Shown in pieces: positions 46,501 through 58,235 of a DNA stretch of 64,000 bases. The stretch's first letter is position 1. Each line of letters opens with the position of its first letter. A program made the position numbers and the translations under genes. The notes below the pieces were generated by a model, which saw only the letters and a list, made by a program, of their open reading frames with translations, had not been told where the DNA came from and did not search any database. Origin of the DNA: Anarhynchus alexandrinus (Eukaryota; Chordata; Aves; Charadriiformes; Charadriidae); NCBI GenBank assembly GCA_008711295.1, contig VUYV01000146.1:1107730-1171729 (forward strand), given 5' to 3'.

Positions 46501-49500
46501 CTGCCTGTTGCTCTTTAATTACTCTTCAAAATACACTGCTTGGGTGGTCTGTTGAGACTTATGATCTGATTGTTGCAAGGACAAAAACAATAAAAGATTT
46601 ATTTTTAAAAAAAGCACAAAGTTAGCGGGAGTACAAAATAACAAAAGGAAGAGAAGCCTGTGAGATAGCAATTTCGAAAAGGAAAAGGTGAAAAGCCAGT
46701 ACTCCTTCTGAAGTCAGTGGCAAAGCTCTCAGTGACATGGGACAGATCTTGAGTATCTGAGCTGGCAGAGTACTCAACCAGATTCCTAGTGCAACAAAAA
46801 TAAGGCTTGTGTTTAACCGCACAGCCAGATCCATTTCTGAATTTTTGTGTCTGTTCACATTCACAAGAGTGTTCAATATCTCTTGGTGAACTGCTTTCAG
46901 AATTTCAGAAGGAATTATTAGAAATGGTTGGGGGTTTTTACCTTTAATGCCTATTTTTCTGATCCTGAGGAAGCACCTTGAAATTTGAATTAGCATTGGT
47001 TAATGTACATAGCCTATGTGCTGAAAGGACTTGGTGTTGCTTGTGCCTTACTGCTTGCTGAAGGATCTGCTTTCTCGTTTTATGCCTTCTGTGGCATCAG
47101 ACGTGTCACACCTGCATAAAACTGAAGGAACAAACAGTGCTGCATCACTGTGAAGCTTTTTTACTACTTCCTTTCTTACTTTGGTTTACTACCAGTACAG
47201 CTATGTGGGTGCAAGGAGTGCTCCAAGTGTTTCTGGAGGGAGGCCATACACAGGTATATGTGGGTCCAAGCTAAATAAGAACAGATTTCCTAGAAAGCTC
47301 AGTCACACAGTGAGCTGAGTTCTGCAGAAAATCTGTCCAGATCGTTTGGAGCTCCTTTAAAAAAGCTGGCTGCCATCCTCTTCAGAACAGGCTTACACAA
47401 CACGTTGATTAAAAACATGCAGAACACTTACCTACAGCTTGCAACTGCACTGCCACGTTTGTTAGACATAGGTTAGACTGCTGGTGGTAAAACAGCTAAC
47501 AATTCTCATTGTGGGTAAGGCTAAGGTGGTCTTTAATTACTGTGGCTGTGCACACTATTGTGTCTTACTTTCAAGTGCCTGAGCGGCTGCTTTGATCCTT
47601 GACCTGTCAATGGTGGCATCATTTATGAAAACTTTCAGCTGGCACATTGAACTTATTTAGGTGATTTCTCATGTCTTTTACCCCTTACTGCGCATGGGTG
47701 CACAGGTTGTCTGTTCTTACATTTCAAATGCCATTAGAGTGATATATCAAGAATTTTCAACGAAATGTAAATGAAAATGAATTACCTGTGCCATCAAAAA
47801 TTGCTTCGTGATAATTATATTTTTAAATTGTTACAGTATAAATCCTTCTTAGAATTCCTGCTGTTTTTACAGTAACTTTGAGAGTCAATTAAGAAAAAAT
47901 ATGTAAAGTGATTGTGTAACTTGCTCCCCTTTACAATTGTCTGCACAAATTTGGACTTAGACAAAGCAAATTGTGACTTTGTTTTCTGCATTCAAGCAGC
48001 TGGTTATTACACAGAGGTAGATTTAGAAAATGTTACAGAATGCAGTAAGAATGAAAGCAATACTTTCATAGTTACTGGCCTAAAAACCAGAGTTCAAGAG
48101 AAGTTACAATTTCTAGCATAATTTAATCCAACACAGAGAATTCTAGAGCAGTGATATTATTTTCGGTAAAATTCTGACAGAGGTTAAAAACCTCTTCTTG
48201 GAGGTTCTTTTTCCATAACCTACTTATGTGTAGATTTGTCTGTATGCAAATCATCAGTTTATACATAGAATGCAGATAATGGTGCAATACATTAGTAATA
48301 TACACATTTTACAGTTTTAAGCAGATTCAGCCAAATTTGACCACTCTCTTAAAATCCTTGCCACTAAAACTTGTGCTGCAACTCACATCTATCTGGATTT
48401 TATCCTGCTGATTAGTCCTTGTACTTTCTGCTGTCAGGAGGATAATTTTTGCCCGTCTGGTATATGTCCATAGGTTCTGCCTGGAAAGGAGATGTTAAGT
48501 ATTTTTCTGATCTGTTAATTGAAAAGATTTAAAAGTGTATTGATTCCTTCTTTTTGTAATGAAATGTTCAGCAGCCTAAGGTAAGAAGCAAAAAAACACA
48601 CTGAGCATGTGTTCTACAATCAAAATTGGTCTGCCTACACGTGTCTATTGTAGGCTTACCCATAATTTTAAGCGTCCTAGAAATATTTAAATGTAATAAA
48701 TGCCATAGCACTAAGAGGAAAAGGAGCTAGGCATGTCACATAATTCTTCTTTGGATGTAAAAATGGGACCTGCAGCTCATAAAAGTGCTTCCTAAGAAAT
48801 TGGTGCCCCTGCTGCCCTTAACTCACCTTCAATTGCTCAGTGCCATCACATTTTTGTTGCAGGCAGTTACTGCCCACTCAGGCCTGCTTACCAACTCCCT
48901 CTGTATGCCCTTCATCACATGGTTGTCAAACTTCTTTTTCAAAATGAAAATAGATTTTCAAAACACAGATTTTTTTCATATAACAGGTGTTTAGGGGAAA
49001 AGAAATAGCTTTTGAATAATCTGGTTAGGAAGCAGTACATATGAGAGGAAACCTGAAAGGGCGAATAAACGTACCCTGTGGTGGGAGTGCAGGCACCGGC
49101 AGCTGGCAGCAAGCTGGGCAGCAAGGCTTAACCCTGCCAGCGGCATACAGATCAGCATCTCTGCTCGTGTCTCCAAAGAAGAGACACAGATAAGCAAGAG
49201 TGCGGTAGCCTAATTCATGTTCCCTAGCAGTTTACTAAACACGTGCAAACTCGTTTCAAGGGCAGTCATGTCGTCTGTGGCTCGATGCCAGTCTTTATTA
49301 AAAAAAAAGAGCAAGGAGAGATACAGTCTTAGGGTTTTACAAGGCTGCTTGAATTGAACTATTTAGTAAGAAGACTGTGCAAAAGGAATCTTATCAGCTG
49401 CTTAACCTGCAGATGTTTGCAGCAAATTCTGTATTGTTTCCAAACTAACTTGAATATTCTGCTTAGACTTTGAAAAAAAAATTATTTGCATCAGGTAGAG

Positions 49501-49855
49501 ATAGTCCATTCCTCACATGGAAAACCAGATATATTCTTCTCTTTTTAATTGGCATATGAGGTTTCAGAAGATCTTTTAGTGTGATTTACAGCCCAATAAA
49601 ATTAATGGAAATATTGACTTCAAAGATCGTTGAATTGTTAGATCAGGCCTTATTCTAAGGTCTGTTCCTCTCCCACTGATGTCAAATAGGGTGTTGCCAG
49701 TGACTTCAAAGGGACCAGGAGGAGTCCTACTGTATCAAAATAGAAACATCTACGTAGGTAAATAAAATGAATAGTCCTAACTTTAAGAAATGAACTAGTA
49801 AGTCAAGATGTCATTTTTCCAACTATTGTAGCCCACTGAACCTATAAATAATTTT

Positions 49856-49902
49856 TATATCTATATAGCTATACACTATATATATATGTATGTATATACA
49901 TA
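49856..49902. repeat. TA-rich microsatellite
   Basis: Mixed TATATA, GTATGTATATACATAG and CTATATAGCTATA units that are locally palindromic, about 270 bases before the inferred poly(A) site. Confidence 0.8.
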
Positions 49903-50165
49903 GTATGATACAATAACTTAACACTGGGTAACTTCTCATGATAGATTTGCATTAATAATACGGGTCTATTTTTATGTACATAGAATATTGTAGAGTATCT
50001 TCCAGTCTTTTTCAGGATTGTTAAATTGAGAAGAGCAATTGAATATTTGTCCTATTTTTATGTTAAAAAGTGAATGGACTGAAATGTTAAATGTGAATGT
50101 AAATTTCTTATTGCAACTTTTATACTGAGTGTTTGCACTACTATAATTTCTGGAATCTAATTAAA

Positions 50166-50240
50166 AATAAAGAAAAAAAATTTGCTTGAATTAACAGCTG
50201 TTTGGGATCGTTGTTTTGGTTTGGGGTTGTGGTTTTTTAA
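50166..50240 (+). terminator. ADCY1: Inferred ADCY1 distal polyadenylation signal
   Basis: AATAAA at 50166-50171 is followed within about 25-70 bases by a strongly GT-rich stretch (TTGTTTTGGTTTGGGGTTGT, 50211-50230). That is the usual vertebrate layout of hexamer and downstream element. It marks the likely end of the long 3' UTR. Confidence 0.65.
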
Positions 50241-51517
50241 AATCAAGTTACATTCATTATTCTATACCAAACTGCCTTTCAGGTGGTCCAACTACAGCTT
50301 CTTAGTTTTCAGGCTAAGAACATGCATCAAGAGATCCTGCAATTTTACTTTCACAATTGCTTTGTGCTAAAGAATCTTGTGGGAATAATTCAGCTTCTTT
50401 GTGAGTCTTGTTGACTTTCTGCATTGACCACAGTGGAAGCCAGCATGGGCCAAGTGCTCCATCCATTGTGCAAGCAGAGGAAAGTAAACATGTGCAAATG
50501 CTGGTAAAATACTGGCCACATAGACCAGAAGATGGGGAGGGGAAGCTCATCTCTCCACAAGCCAGAAATAACTGGCCTACTTAGGCCAAGCGTAGATTGG
50601 GTAGGCAGTTTACATTTTGCAAGATACAGAACCAACCTAAGTGCAAAATTGCATAGATTAACTTAAAATTTATTTGAAAACTGATAAAGCTATATCAGGT
50701 AACATGTCTCTCCAGAGATTCTGTAAGCTTGGGCACAGTACCAAAGTAATTTGATAGTACTGTTTCCAAATCACAGCAGACTCCCATCTGGACAGCTCAG
50801 AGCAAAAGCAGAGGCACTCAGGTCCGTCACGCCTGTCCGTGCAGATATAGCCTGAGATAACTTGGAAATGCAGAGTCCCTTGTGATGGAAAACAGTCTGG
50901 GCTCAGAAGCAAGGGGTTTTATTCCAAATGCTAGGCTAAGGCTCCCCAGCTGTTTCTCTTGCAGGTTAGAGAGCACAGCGTAAGTTGTACAGAATTATTG
51001 TGATAACAGTGAGTGTGATGGAACTGTTCTTGGTTTACCGTGACACCAGTGAGAAGTGTTTGAGGCCTTATGTAGCCATTTTTTGTTTTCTCCTTCCCCT
51101 CTGAAAGACAGCGTGCCAGATCTTCATAAGTGCCAATCAGAATAGCTCCGCTAAAGTTAAAAGGGCATACATAAACTGAAAATCTGGCCCTCATCTTTCA
51201 TTGGACCTATCCTGCCACATTGGTATTTTAAGTCTTTCTCTTAATAATAAAATGTGCAACCCTCCCTGTGTTGTTCTGGGGGATTTTATGTATATAAATA
51301 CACACAGAGCTATATATACTTGTATGTAAAATATATACATGCACACGCATATGCTAATGAGATAGTGTACGTTCTGGATTAATGACCTAGGTCCGGTACT
51401 TGGAAACATTTTTCTGCCATGCCCCGTTACACGGATGGATTGCTTCAGAGACATAATCACACAGTATAAGAATTTGTTTTGCTTAAAGAATGAGGTAGTA
51501 TCAGTGATAGGTTGCTT

Positions 51518-51656
51518 ATATCCTCTGGTAACATTTTTGGACAAGAACACCAGTTCCAGTCATGGGTGAAAAATTCCAGAAAGACTGCATTTCTATGGTA
51601 TAAACCACCCAGGACTGGAACTGGTATTCTTGTCCAAATATGTTACCAGAGGATAT
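51518..51656. repeat. 51-bp near-perfect inverted repeat (hairpin)
   Basis: The left arm 51518-51568 (starts ATATCCTCTGGTAACAT, ends CCAGTCATGGGTG) is the reverse complement of the right arm 51606-51656 (starts CACCCAGGACTGGAACTGG, ends ACCAGAGGATAT). About 48 of 51 positions pair, around a 37-base loop. No transposase, target-site duplication or known MITE terminal sequence was recognised. It may be a recent inverted duplication, the ends of a very small non-autonomous element, or a structured RNA precursor. Confidence 0.85.
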
Positions 51657-54461
51657 TGTCAATTTGAAATATGGCAAAATGGAAAATAATATTGTGTACA
51701 TCGTAAAGGCATTATTGGTGCATTGTCATGGTATCTGTGTCAAAGCCTTCCAGTTTTGCAGCCATTCCTTAGGGCAGCAGGTCACCTAATGCACTGTTCC
51801 TGCTGGCAGAACATGATGTTCAGTGGAAGGAAACAATTATACAGGTACCAGTCATGGATGATATTCTGTTTAGGCTGTTCTGATGGAAAAAAAGACATAG
51901 CTGGAAAGTGAGTCATGTAGTGGAAGTTGTCTGTGACAATTCTCGCTCTCATTAAACCCACTGAACTGTGGAGAGAGCATTTGAGGATGGGGGTCTTGAG
52001 GTATAGCCAGGCTACTTAGGAGTCCTGATCTGATCCTAAACATGCAGTTCTGTGCAGATTATTTCTGCTATCAATTGCAGCAGTAGTTTGCATAGGTTTT
52101 CAAGCTCAAGGCTCAGAGAATAGAAACTGGCTTTTAATATTACATTAATATGAGCCTCGCAGGCTTATGCTGTTTCTGTACTTATAACCAAACATCGGTC
52201 CACTATTATTGGATTTAGCCATAGTGAGCTAGCAATGAAGAAGTAGGAGCTAGTGATGAATAAGTAGTCATGATTATTATGAATGCTTACCTTTCCATTT
52301 ACTAGGCATAGTCTGAAGATGCCAATGAGGACTTTCATAGAGACAGTGTAACATATCAATTACTACACCATCGCAGACAAAGCAGATGAACTTCCCTATC
52401 ACCAATGCTCTGCTTCACTGAGTCAGTGGGACTCCGATGACTTCATTAGCATTCCCTCATCTCAGACCACCTGGTGATTTGTCTGCAGGATTCTAATATG
52501 ACAAGAAAGAGCCATTGATATTCATCTGGCCTGACCTCCTGCACAGGACTACACTCAGTCTGGCCATGCTACTGCCCTGCGCAAACACAGCATTTTTTGT
52601 TTATTATTAGATGTAATAAAGTAAAACAAATCCATCATTTTCTGGTCTCCGAGAGATTTGAAGTTAGACATTTGTTTGGCATTGGCCAAACTGTGCTCAT
52701 TCTGTTGCCAAAGGTCATGAAAGCACCACCAACTGTTTTCCCCTAAACTCTATAGTTACTCTGTATGTTTATTGAACTTTGGCAATAATATTATGTGCTC
52801 CTCAGCAACACTGCCAACATAATTAGAAAGGAGCAGTCATATCAGAAAACACACAGCAAGTTACTGAGGAAAGATCCCAGTTGAATATTAACTCAGATTG
52901 ACTTCTGGGGTGTAGAAACACGTAGAAAGTGTATAGGACACCGTCTAGTGAATAAACAACATGCAGATAGAACACATTGTGGTACTCTGGTAAGACTGAA
53001 GTGGATAAGCATATAATGAAGAGGAGTCATTGACGTAATTACCAAGGCAGGTGGTGGCACATTGATTTTATCAAGGTCAATGACCTCTACTGCTATTAAA
53101 GTGTACCTAGTTTCTTACTACTGAGGTAATTAGACTTTTTGAAGTCAAATATTAATCCGCCAGACCTTTGGATAAAAAAGATACTTTTCTCAATCTGGCT
53201 TTCCCCACAAAGGTTTTAGAGTGGCTACTTGTATATTTCAACCTTGTTTAACCAAGTGAGGCAACAATATTTAATGCCTTAAGGTTTTATAATCGATCTT
53301 ATGATAGCAGCATCCTTAAATATGTACAGTCTAATCCTCCTCTCACATAGACACCAACCACTGCACCCAAGGGCAGAGCTGGTCCATACTGAGGGAGGAT
53401 GTGGCACTGAACTTGTCTATAAGGGATAAAGGTGCGTTCCTTAAGGCTTTTGTTTACTCAAGCATAACATTATATTACAGCAGGAAAAAAAGATGGCTGT
53501 TAGAATACTGCTTTCAATTCCCTGCAATTGGTAGATCTAGGTGAAAATTTTATAACATCAATATCTAAATTAAAAGCATTTAAGAATATTTGCAATGGTT
53601 CAGAAACAAAGCGCTAAGTTGCATTGTTCCTCAAACTTTCACTGAAATGAATCATATAGAAGGTGATTTAGACACTTAAATAAATGTTTGGCTTTCTGAG
53701 CAGCCGTGAAACCTAGTTAGTATATCAAGATTGCGGTTTTGAGTGCACAAAATCAAATTTGTTTTCCAGTTGGACAGATCTAGTCAGAGCAGAGGTACAC
53801 TACCCAAAATCTGTGGAAACATATAACCTGAAGCGTATGTCATGACTCAGTGTATTTCTAGTACAGAGCCATTTTTTTCCTGATAGGTTATGAAACCCCC
53901 AAACCATCTTTTCAAGATTCCCTAAAGCCTTCCTCTCAGGCTGCCTATGAGATGCTTCAATGACAGTAGTTGGAGTGGGAATTATACCACCCTGTCATGT
54001 TTTGGGCTGAACCAGCAACCGGGCAAGCATTTCAGTAGTTACAAGAGGCCTAACTAAGAAGTAAAGTTACTGAATAAAATTGGTCCTGTTTTACCTCAAA
54101 CCAGGACACACACTTAGGTCTGTTCCAGGACATGGTAGCCAAAGACATTGACCTTGACTCTGGCCAGAAAAAAGGTCATTGCCACACTGAAAAATGGGAT
54201 ATTCCAACAGTTGCAAAGATACGACTTCCACACTACCACCATAAATAATGCTGCACTTTTCTCCAGTGATCATAACATCATAATTCAGCGTTATTCTACC
54301 AACTATGAGAAGAGTCTTCCAGAAGATAAAAACTTTAATGTTGCTGGAGAGCAAGTTCATAAATGTACATAAGTGGTTTTCAGGCACTGAAAAGCTTGTT
54401 TAACAGACCACAAAGGATTTATATATTCCTTGGTTTCTGAAGCTTTCAGCAAAGGTTTTGC

Positions 54462-54889
54462 TGGTGAAAGAGCTGGAAGGCATGCCCTCTGAGGAGCAGC
54501 TAAGAACTTTGGGTTTGTCTAGTTTGGAGAGAAGGAGGCTGAGGAGTGACCTCATTGCTCTCTACAGCTTCCTGAGGAGGGGAAGTGCAGAGGGAGGTGC
54601 TGATCTCGTCTCACTGGGACCCAGTGCCAGGAGGCATGGGAATGGTTCAAATCTGCACCAAGAAAGGTTTAGACTGGACATTAGGAAGCATTTATTTACC
54701 AAGAGGGTGGTCAAACAGTGGAACAGGGTTCCTAGAGAGGTGGTCAATGCCTCAAGCCTGTCAGTGTCTAAGAGGCATTTGGACAATGCCCTTAATAACA
54801 TGTTTTAACTTTTGGTCAGCCCTGAAGTGGTCAGGCAGTTGGACTAGATGATTATTGTAGGTCCCTTCTAACTGAAAAAGAATATGCTA
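54462..54889 (+). mobile_element. CR1 LINE 3' fragment, distinct subfamily
   Basis: The sense frame at 54458-54808 gives the ORF2 C-terminus with [39 protein letters not shown] and VVKQWNRVPREVV. The wording differs clearly from the copies at 25 and 35 kb (LHQERF for LEEGRF, RRGSAEGGADLVSLG), so it belongs to another CR1 lineage. Its 3' end, TAGGTCCCTTCTAACTG then AATATGCTATCCTACC, passes directly into a pentanucleotide array. Confidence 0.9.
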
Positions 54890-55024
54890 TCCTACCCCAC
54901 CCTACACCACCCTACCCTACCCTACCCTACCCTACCCTACCCTATCCTATCCTATCCTATCCTATCCTATCCTACCCTATCCTATCCTATCCTGTCCTAC
55001 CCTACCCTACCCTACCCTACCCTA
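54886..55024. repeat. CCTAC/CCTAT pentanucleotide array at CR1 3' end
   Basis: About 27 tandem pentamers. CCTAC units dominate at both ends, and CCTAT units form a block in the middle (about 54940-54990) with a few single-base variants such as CCTGT. The array begins exactly where the CR1 3' terminal repeat is expected and probably grew from it. Confidence 0.93.
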
Positions 55025-56949
55025 AAGTGTCTTCAAAACAAAATAAAATGACTGTCCCCATTGTATACCCTATCATGAATCTCAGGATTTTCAGTAGTTC
55101 CCAGGCATGTAATTCCCACTGAAATAAGTGGAAATTATTTTTTGAGGAAAAGTGCTACAGTGCTTTTGAAAAGTCCCACTGGGTTCCTTTGTGCAGCTTG
55201 ATGTACCTAAAGAGGCTAAGTCCACAGGGAGTGTTGGACTGTTTCCATTTCAATGTCTGTGGCTGCCCAAGGAGCTTACGATTCACTAGGACAGAGGCTG
55301 TGCTCTTCTTCTATGCCCCACTGTACCATAATGCTGGAAAGACCAAGGAAGGCACTACATCTGCAAAGGTTAGTTCATGACAAAGCTCCCTGCTGGTTTC
55401 AGCCTTCTTGTCAACAAATGAGATGTTCCACTCCTGTTTTCACTGAGGAGTTCAGCCTGATCAGCAGTTTTAGAGAGCTCCTGTTTCATTTGCCTATACA
55501 CAAAACTCAGATAGAATAAGAACAGGTTACAGGAATTTGAATTAGATTTGCATTCTAATGGGGTTTCATCCATAATCAACTCATAATCTGAGCCTAAGTT
55601 TTCTAAATAATTTAGGAAATACAGTTTAATTTCTTTTTTTTTCTTATTATTTTTCCCTTTGTCTTGCCCATTCCTTTAATCTTTCTTCTAATCTATTCTT
55701 TCCACATGGCTCCAAATTTAGGAAAGTATTTTCATCTTTGTGTCCCTCTCTTCATTTCTTCTTCTTTTTACCCCCTTTTACTCCTGAATACCATTTGTAT
55801 TCTTCTGGCTCTTCCTTCTTTCTTCCAATTATTCAAACAAGGGTCATCCCACCATCCGTCATCAGACAGAGTGCTGAGCTCCACTCACCAGCTCCTACTG
55901 CCTATTATGTACTTCTTTGTGGAATCACCCTCTGCACCAAAAAACATCAGACTAGTTGCATCAGCAGGAAGAAGGTCTGATACTGTTCTGCCCAGGAAAG
56001 ACTGCACCTAGTCTTAACTGCTTGGACACTTCTGCAAGATAGTATATTAGGGAAGTATACGAGCTAAGGGCTGGTTCAGCATCCAAGTTCCCTTCAGGAA
56101 AGATGTTTGGTGACATCATCAGAGTGTGAAATGAAGAAATTAATAGAGCAGCAATTGAAGTAGCGCAGTCTCTCAGATTAGACCAGAACACTAAGCGAGA
56201 GAAGTGTCCCTTTCTGTCCCTCTATGTATGTTATTCCTTGGCAAACTGAAAAATAATTTCAGTTTTGTCCTCTTCCAGCTGAGGTCTCCTCATTTCCCAT
56301 GGCTGAAGTAAATGACTGCATTTTGAACTGGAATGAAAGGGCTTAAATTTGAACAAAACACTGTGCTGTTTTTGTTTTCCCCACTTTTGTTGTGTTTGGA
56401 AGTAAAAATATTAAGAATTAATGTTTCCCACAAGAGAATGCAGTAAAAACATTTTTAAAATTTCCTATGCAGGTTTTGTATTTTTGGATGAAATGTAGAA
56501 AGGGAGATGAAATTATTCCCTAAAATGAGATCAACAAAAGAATCTTTCAAGCCATAAACAGTGAGAGGTTTGATATAATATATATGGAGGTGCATAATAA
56601 TATTGCTAGAATTGTGTGCCATTTTGCATTACACACCAAAAGAGAGGAAGGTGTGTAAACATAGACCAAACAGCTGGATCCAGACCTATGGAGTTATTGC
56701 TCGAAAATATCAGGTAGACAATGCTGAGGAGGAAGATGGTCATACCAAGGAATGTAATTTTAGTGAAGGAATGAACACATGTGAGTGCAGGACACAGTAT
56801 GTGTCATTCTTTGAAAGATGCAAGAAGCCTTTAAGGTGCCACTCATGCCAGAGCCTGGGTGTTTCATGTCCAGGCTACAGATACACCAAGACCAAGGTAA
56901 TATCATCACTGCAGCTGGTCTGCTGAGCTTCACATGCTTACATCAATTT

Positions 56950-57104
56950 TGGACTCCATCCCTGGAGGTGTTTAAGGCCAGGCTGGATGGGGCTTTGAGT
57001 AACCTGGTCTAGTGGGAGGTGTCCCTGCCCATGGCAGGAGGGTTGGAACTAGATGATCTTCAAGGTCCCTTCCAACCTAAACCATTCTATGATTCTATGA
57101 TTCT
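56950..57104 (+). mobile_element. CR1 LINE 3' tail fragment
   Basis: TCCCTGGAGGTGTTTAAGGC and GGTGTCCCTGCCCATGGCAG are followed by AAGGTCCCTTCCAACC and the tandem octamer end CTATGATTCTATGATTC. It encodes only the last residues of ORF2 (SLEVFKARLDGALSNLV). This is a sense-strand, severely 5'-truncated young-type copy. Confidence 0.95.
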
Positions 57105-58139
57105 GTCTGATTTCTGCATATTTATGTTCGTCCTGCTCTCTGAGACATCCTGTCACCATTTCATAAAAAGCTAAATCTGTAGGACATAAGAGAAACCATG
57201 GTTAACAGTGAGAACAATTTGCAAATCCCCTAATTAATATCTTGAGAACATTTGGCAAGGAACTACAAGAAATAGCAAGTAATGGCATTGCAGGAAAGGG
57301 GAGGGTTATTTTTAAGAGGTTTGTAGGAAAAGGCCATGGAAGGTAGGCATAAAGATAGTGCAGCTACAGACAACATCGGTGGACTGTGAGATGCCATGAA
57401 AACGATACACTAGAAAGTGAGGGCAAGCATCGCAAAGAGGGCAAAGCACAAACTGGAAGACAAGGCCAGGAGTTTTTGAAGGGGTCCAGTGACATTATGT
57501 CAATTTTGCTCAGACCCACCAAAAAGCTTCTCACACAGGTTCATGCTGTGCAGCGTTGTTTGCATCACTGCCTCGCTGGGAGAGGCCATACTATGTTCCA
57601 CCAACACAGCAGGACAGTGCAAACATTGCAACGCTATGTCAAGACATCACTCTCTGCTCTGTGCTATATAAGGAACTGGCTTGCCACGCTCTGCAAGGTA
57701 CAGTATGGCTGACCTGGTGGGTTTGCTTACCAAGCCACAAGGCCATTAGTTTGAAAACTAACTACTAATATTCAAAATTAGGTAAGGGTTGGTCTAGCCT
57801 CTTCTATGTTTATAAAGGACTGAGAATTTTTTATTATTTTTTTTTCCCCAGCCACAAATATCTCAAAATAGTTTCTGTTTAGTTCTCAAAATATTCCTGT
57901 AGGAACCTCCCCTGGGAGTTTAGGAAATAAATAGCTTATCCTGGACGGACTATTTATTTCCAGGATGTTTACTTGTGCAATCCATGTGATTGTAAAGTGC
58001 CTCCATTTCTCAAGCTCTCTTTCAGTTCCTTAGGGGCACATAATTTAAACCTAGCAACTTTCCCCATATACTGACAGACTGTTATTCCTAAATATTGAAC
58101 TGGTAGCTCCAATTCTCTATTCATAGTGCAATTATTAAT

Positions 58140-58235
58140 GCGGCAAGAGAGGGTGGTTTATGATTAGGTTTGAAATGCCCAGACTCCCTGGAACCACAAG
58201 TTCAAATCCCGGCGAGATCAGCCCTTCACCCCTCT
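58140..58235 (+). mobile_element. tRNA-derived SINE fossil (MIR/CORE-SINE-like)
   Basis: AGTTCAAATCC at about 58199-58209 fits the RNA polymerase III B box (GGTTCRANTCC) at 10 of 11 positions and is followed by CGGCGAGATC. Upstream, GGTGGTTTATGATT and GCCCAGACTCCCTGGAACC fit the A-box region and body of MIR-type SINEs. The T-arm stem does not pair, so it is not a working tRNA. The family is uncertain. Confidence 0.45.

Larger units (their letters stand above)
39882..50190 (+). other. ADCY1: ADCY1 3' untranslated region, about 10.3 kb (inferred)
   Basis: From the stop codon to the AATAAA at 50166-50171 there is no recognisable transposon, no exon and no other gene, in contrast to the CR1-bearing introns and downstream DNA. 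Mammalian ADCY1 also has a very long 3' UTR, from general knowledge. Earlier AATAAA hexamers, for example 45084-45089 and 45215-45220, could give shorter isoforms. It includes TG/TA tracts at 40171-40191, 45498-45532 and 49856-49902 and a ten-G run at 46491-46500. The extent is inferred, not shown by transcript data. Confidence 0.65.

Noticed and set aside
52420..52570. Another old LINE fragment (CATCTGGCCTGACCTCCTGC)
   Set aside because: Only one short block resembles known amniote repeats; too little to define an element.
54890..55024. Interstitial telomere repeat
   Set aside because: The unit is the pentamer CCTAC/CCTAT, not the hexamer CCCTAA, and it starts at a CR1 terminus.
56603..56926. 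Cys-containing 107-codon frame as a novel gene
   Set aside because: No domain match or splice context, and its downstream side runs into a CR1 tail; compatible with chance.
57386..57712. 108-codon plus-strand frame as a gene or 5' exon of the sororin-like gene
   Set aside because: No recognisable protein family; overlapping frames of similar length occur in the same stretch.
58140..58235. Functional tRNA gene
   Set aside because: The B box is present but the T stem and acceptor stem do not pair; it reads as a SINE remnant.
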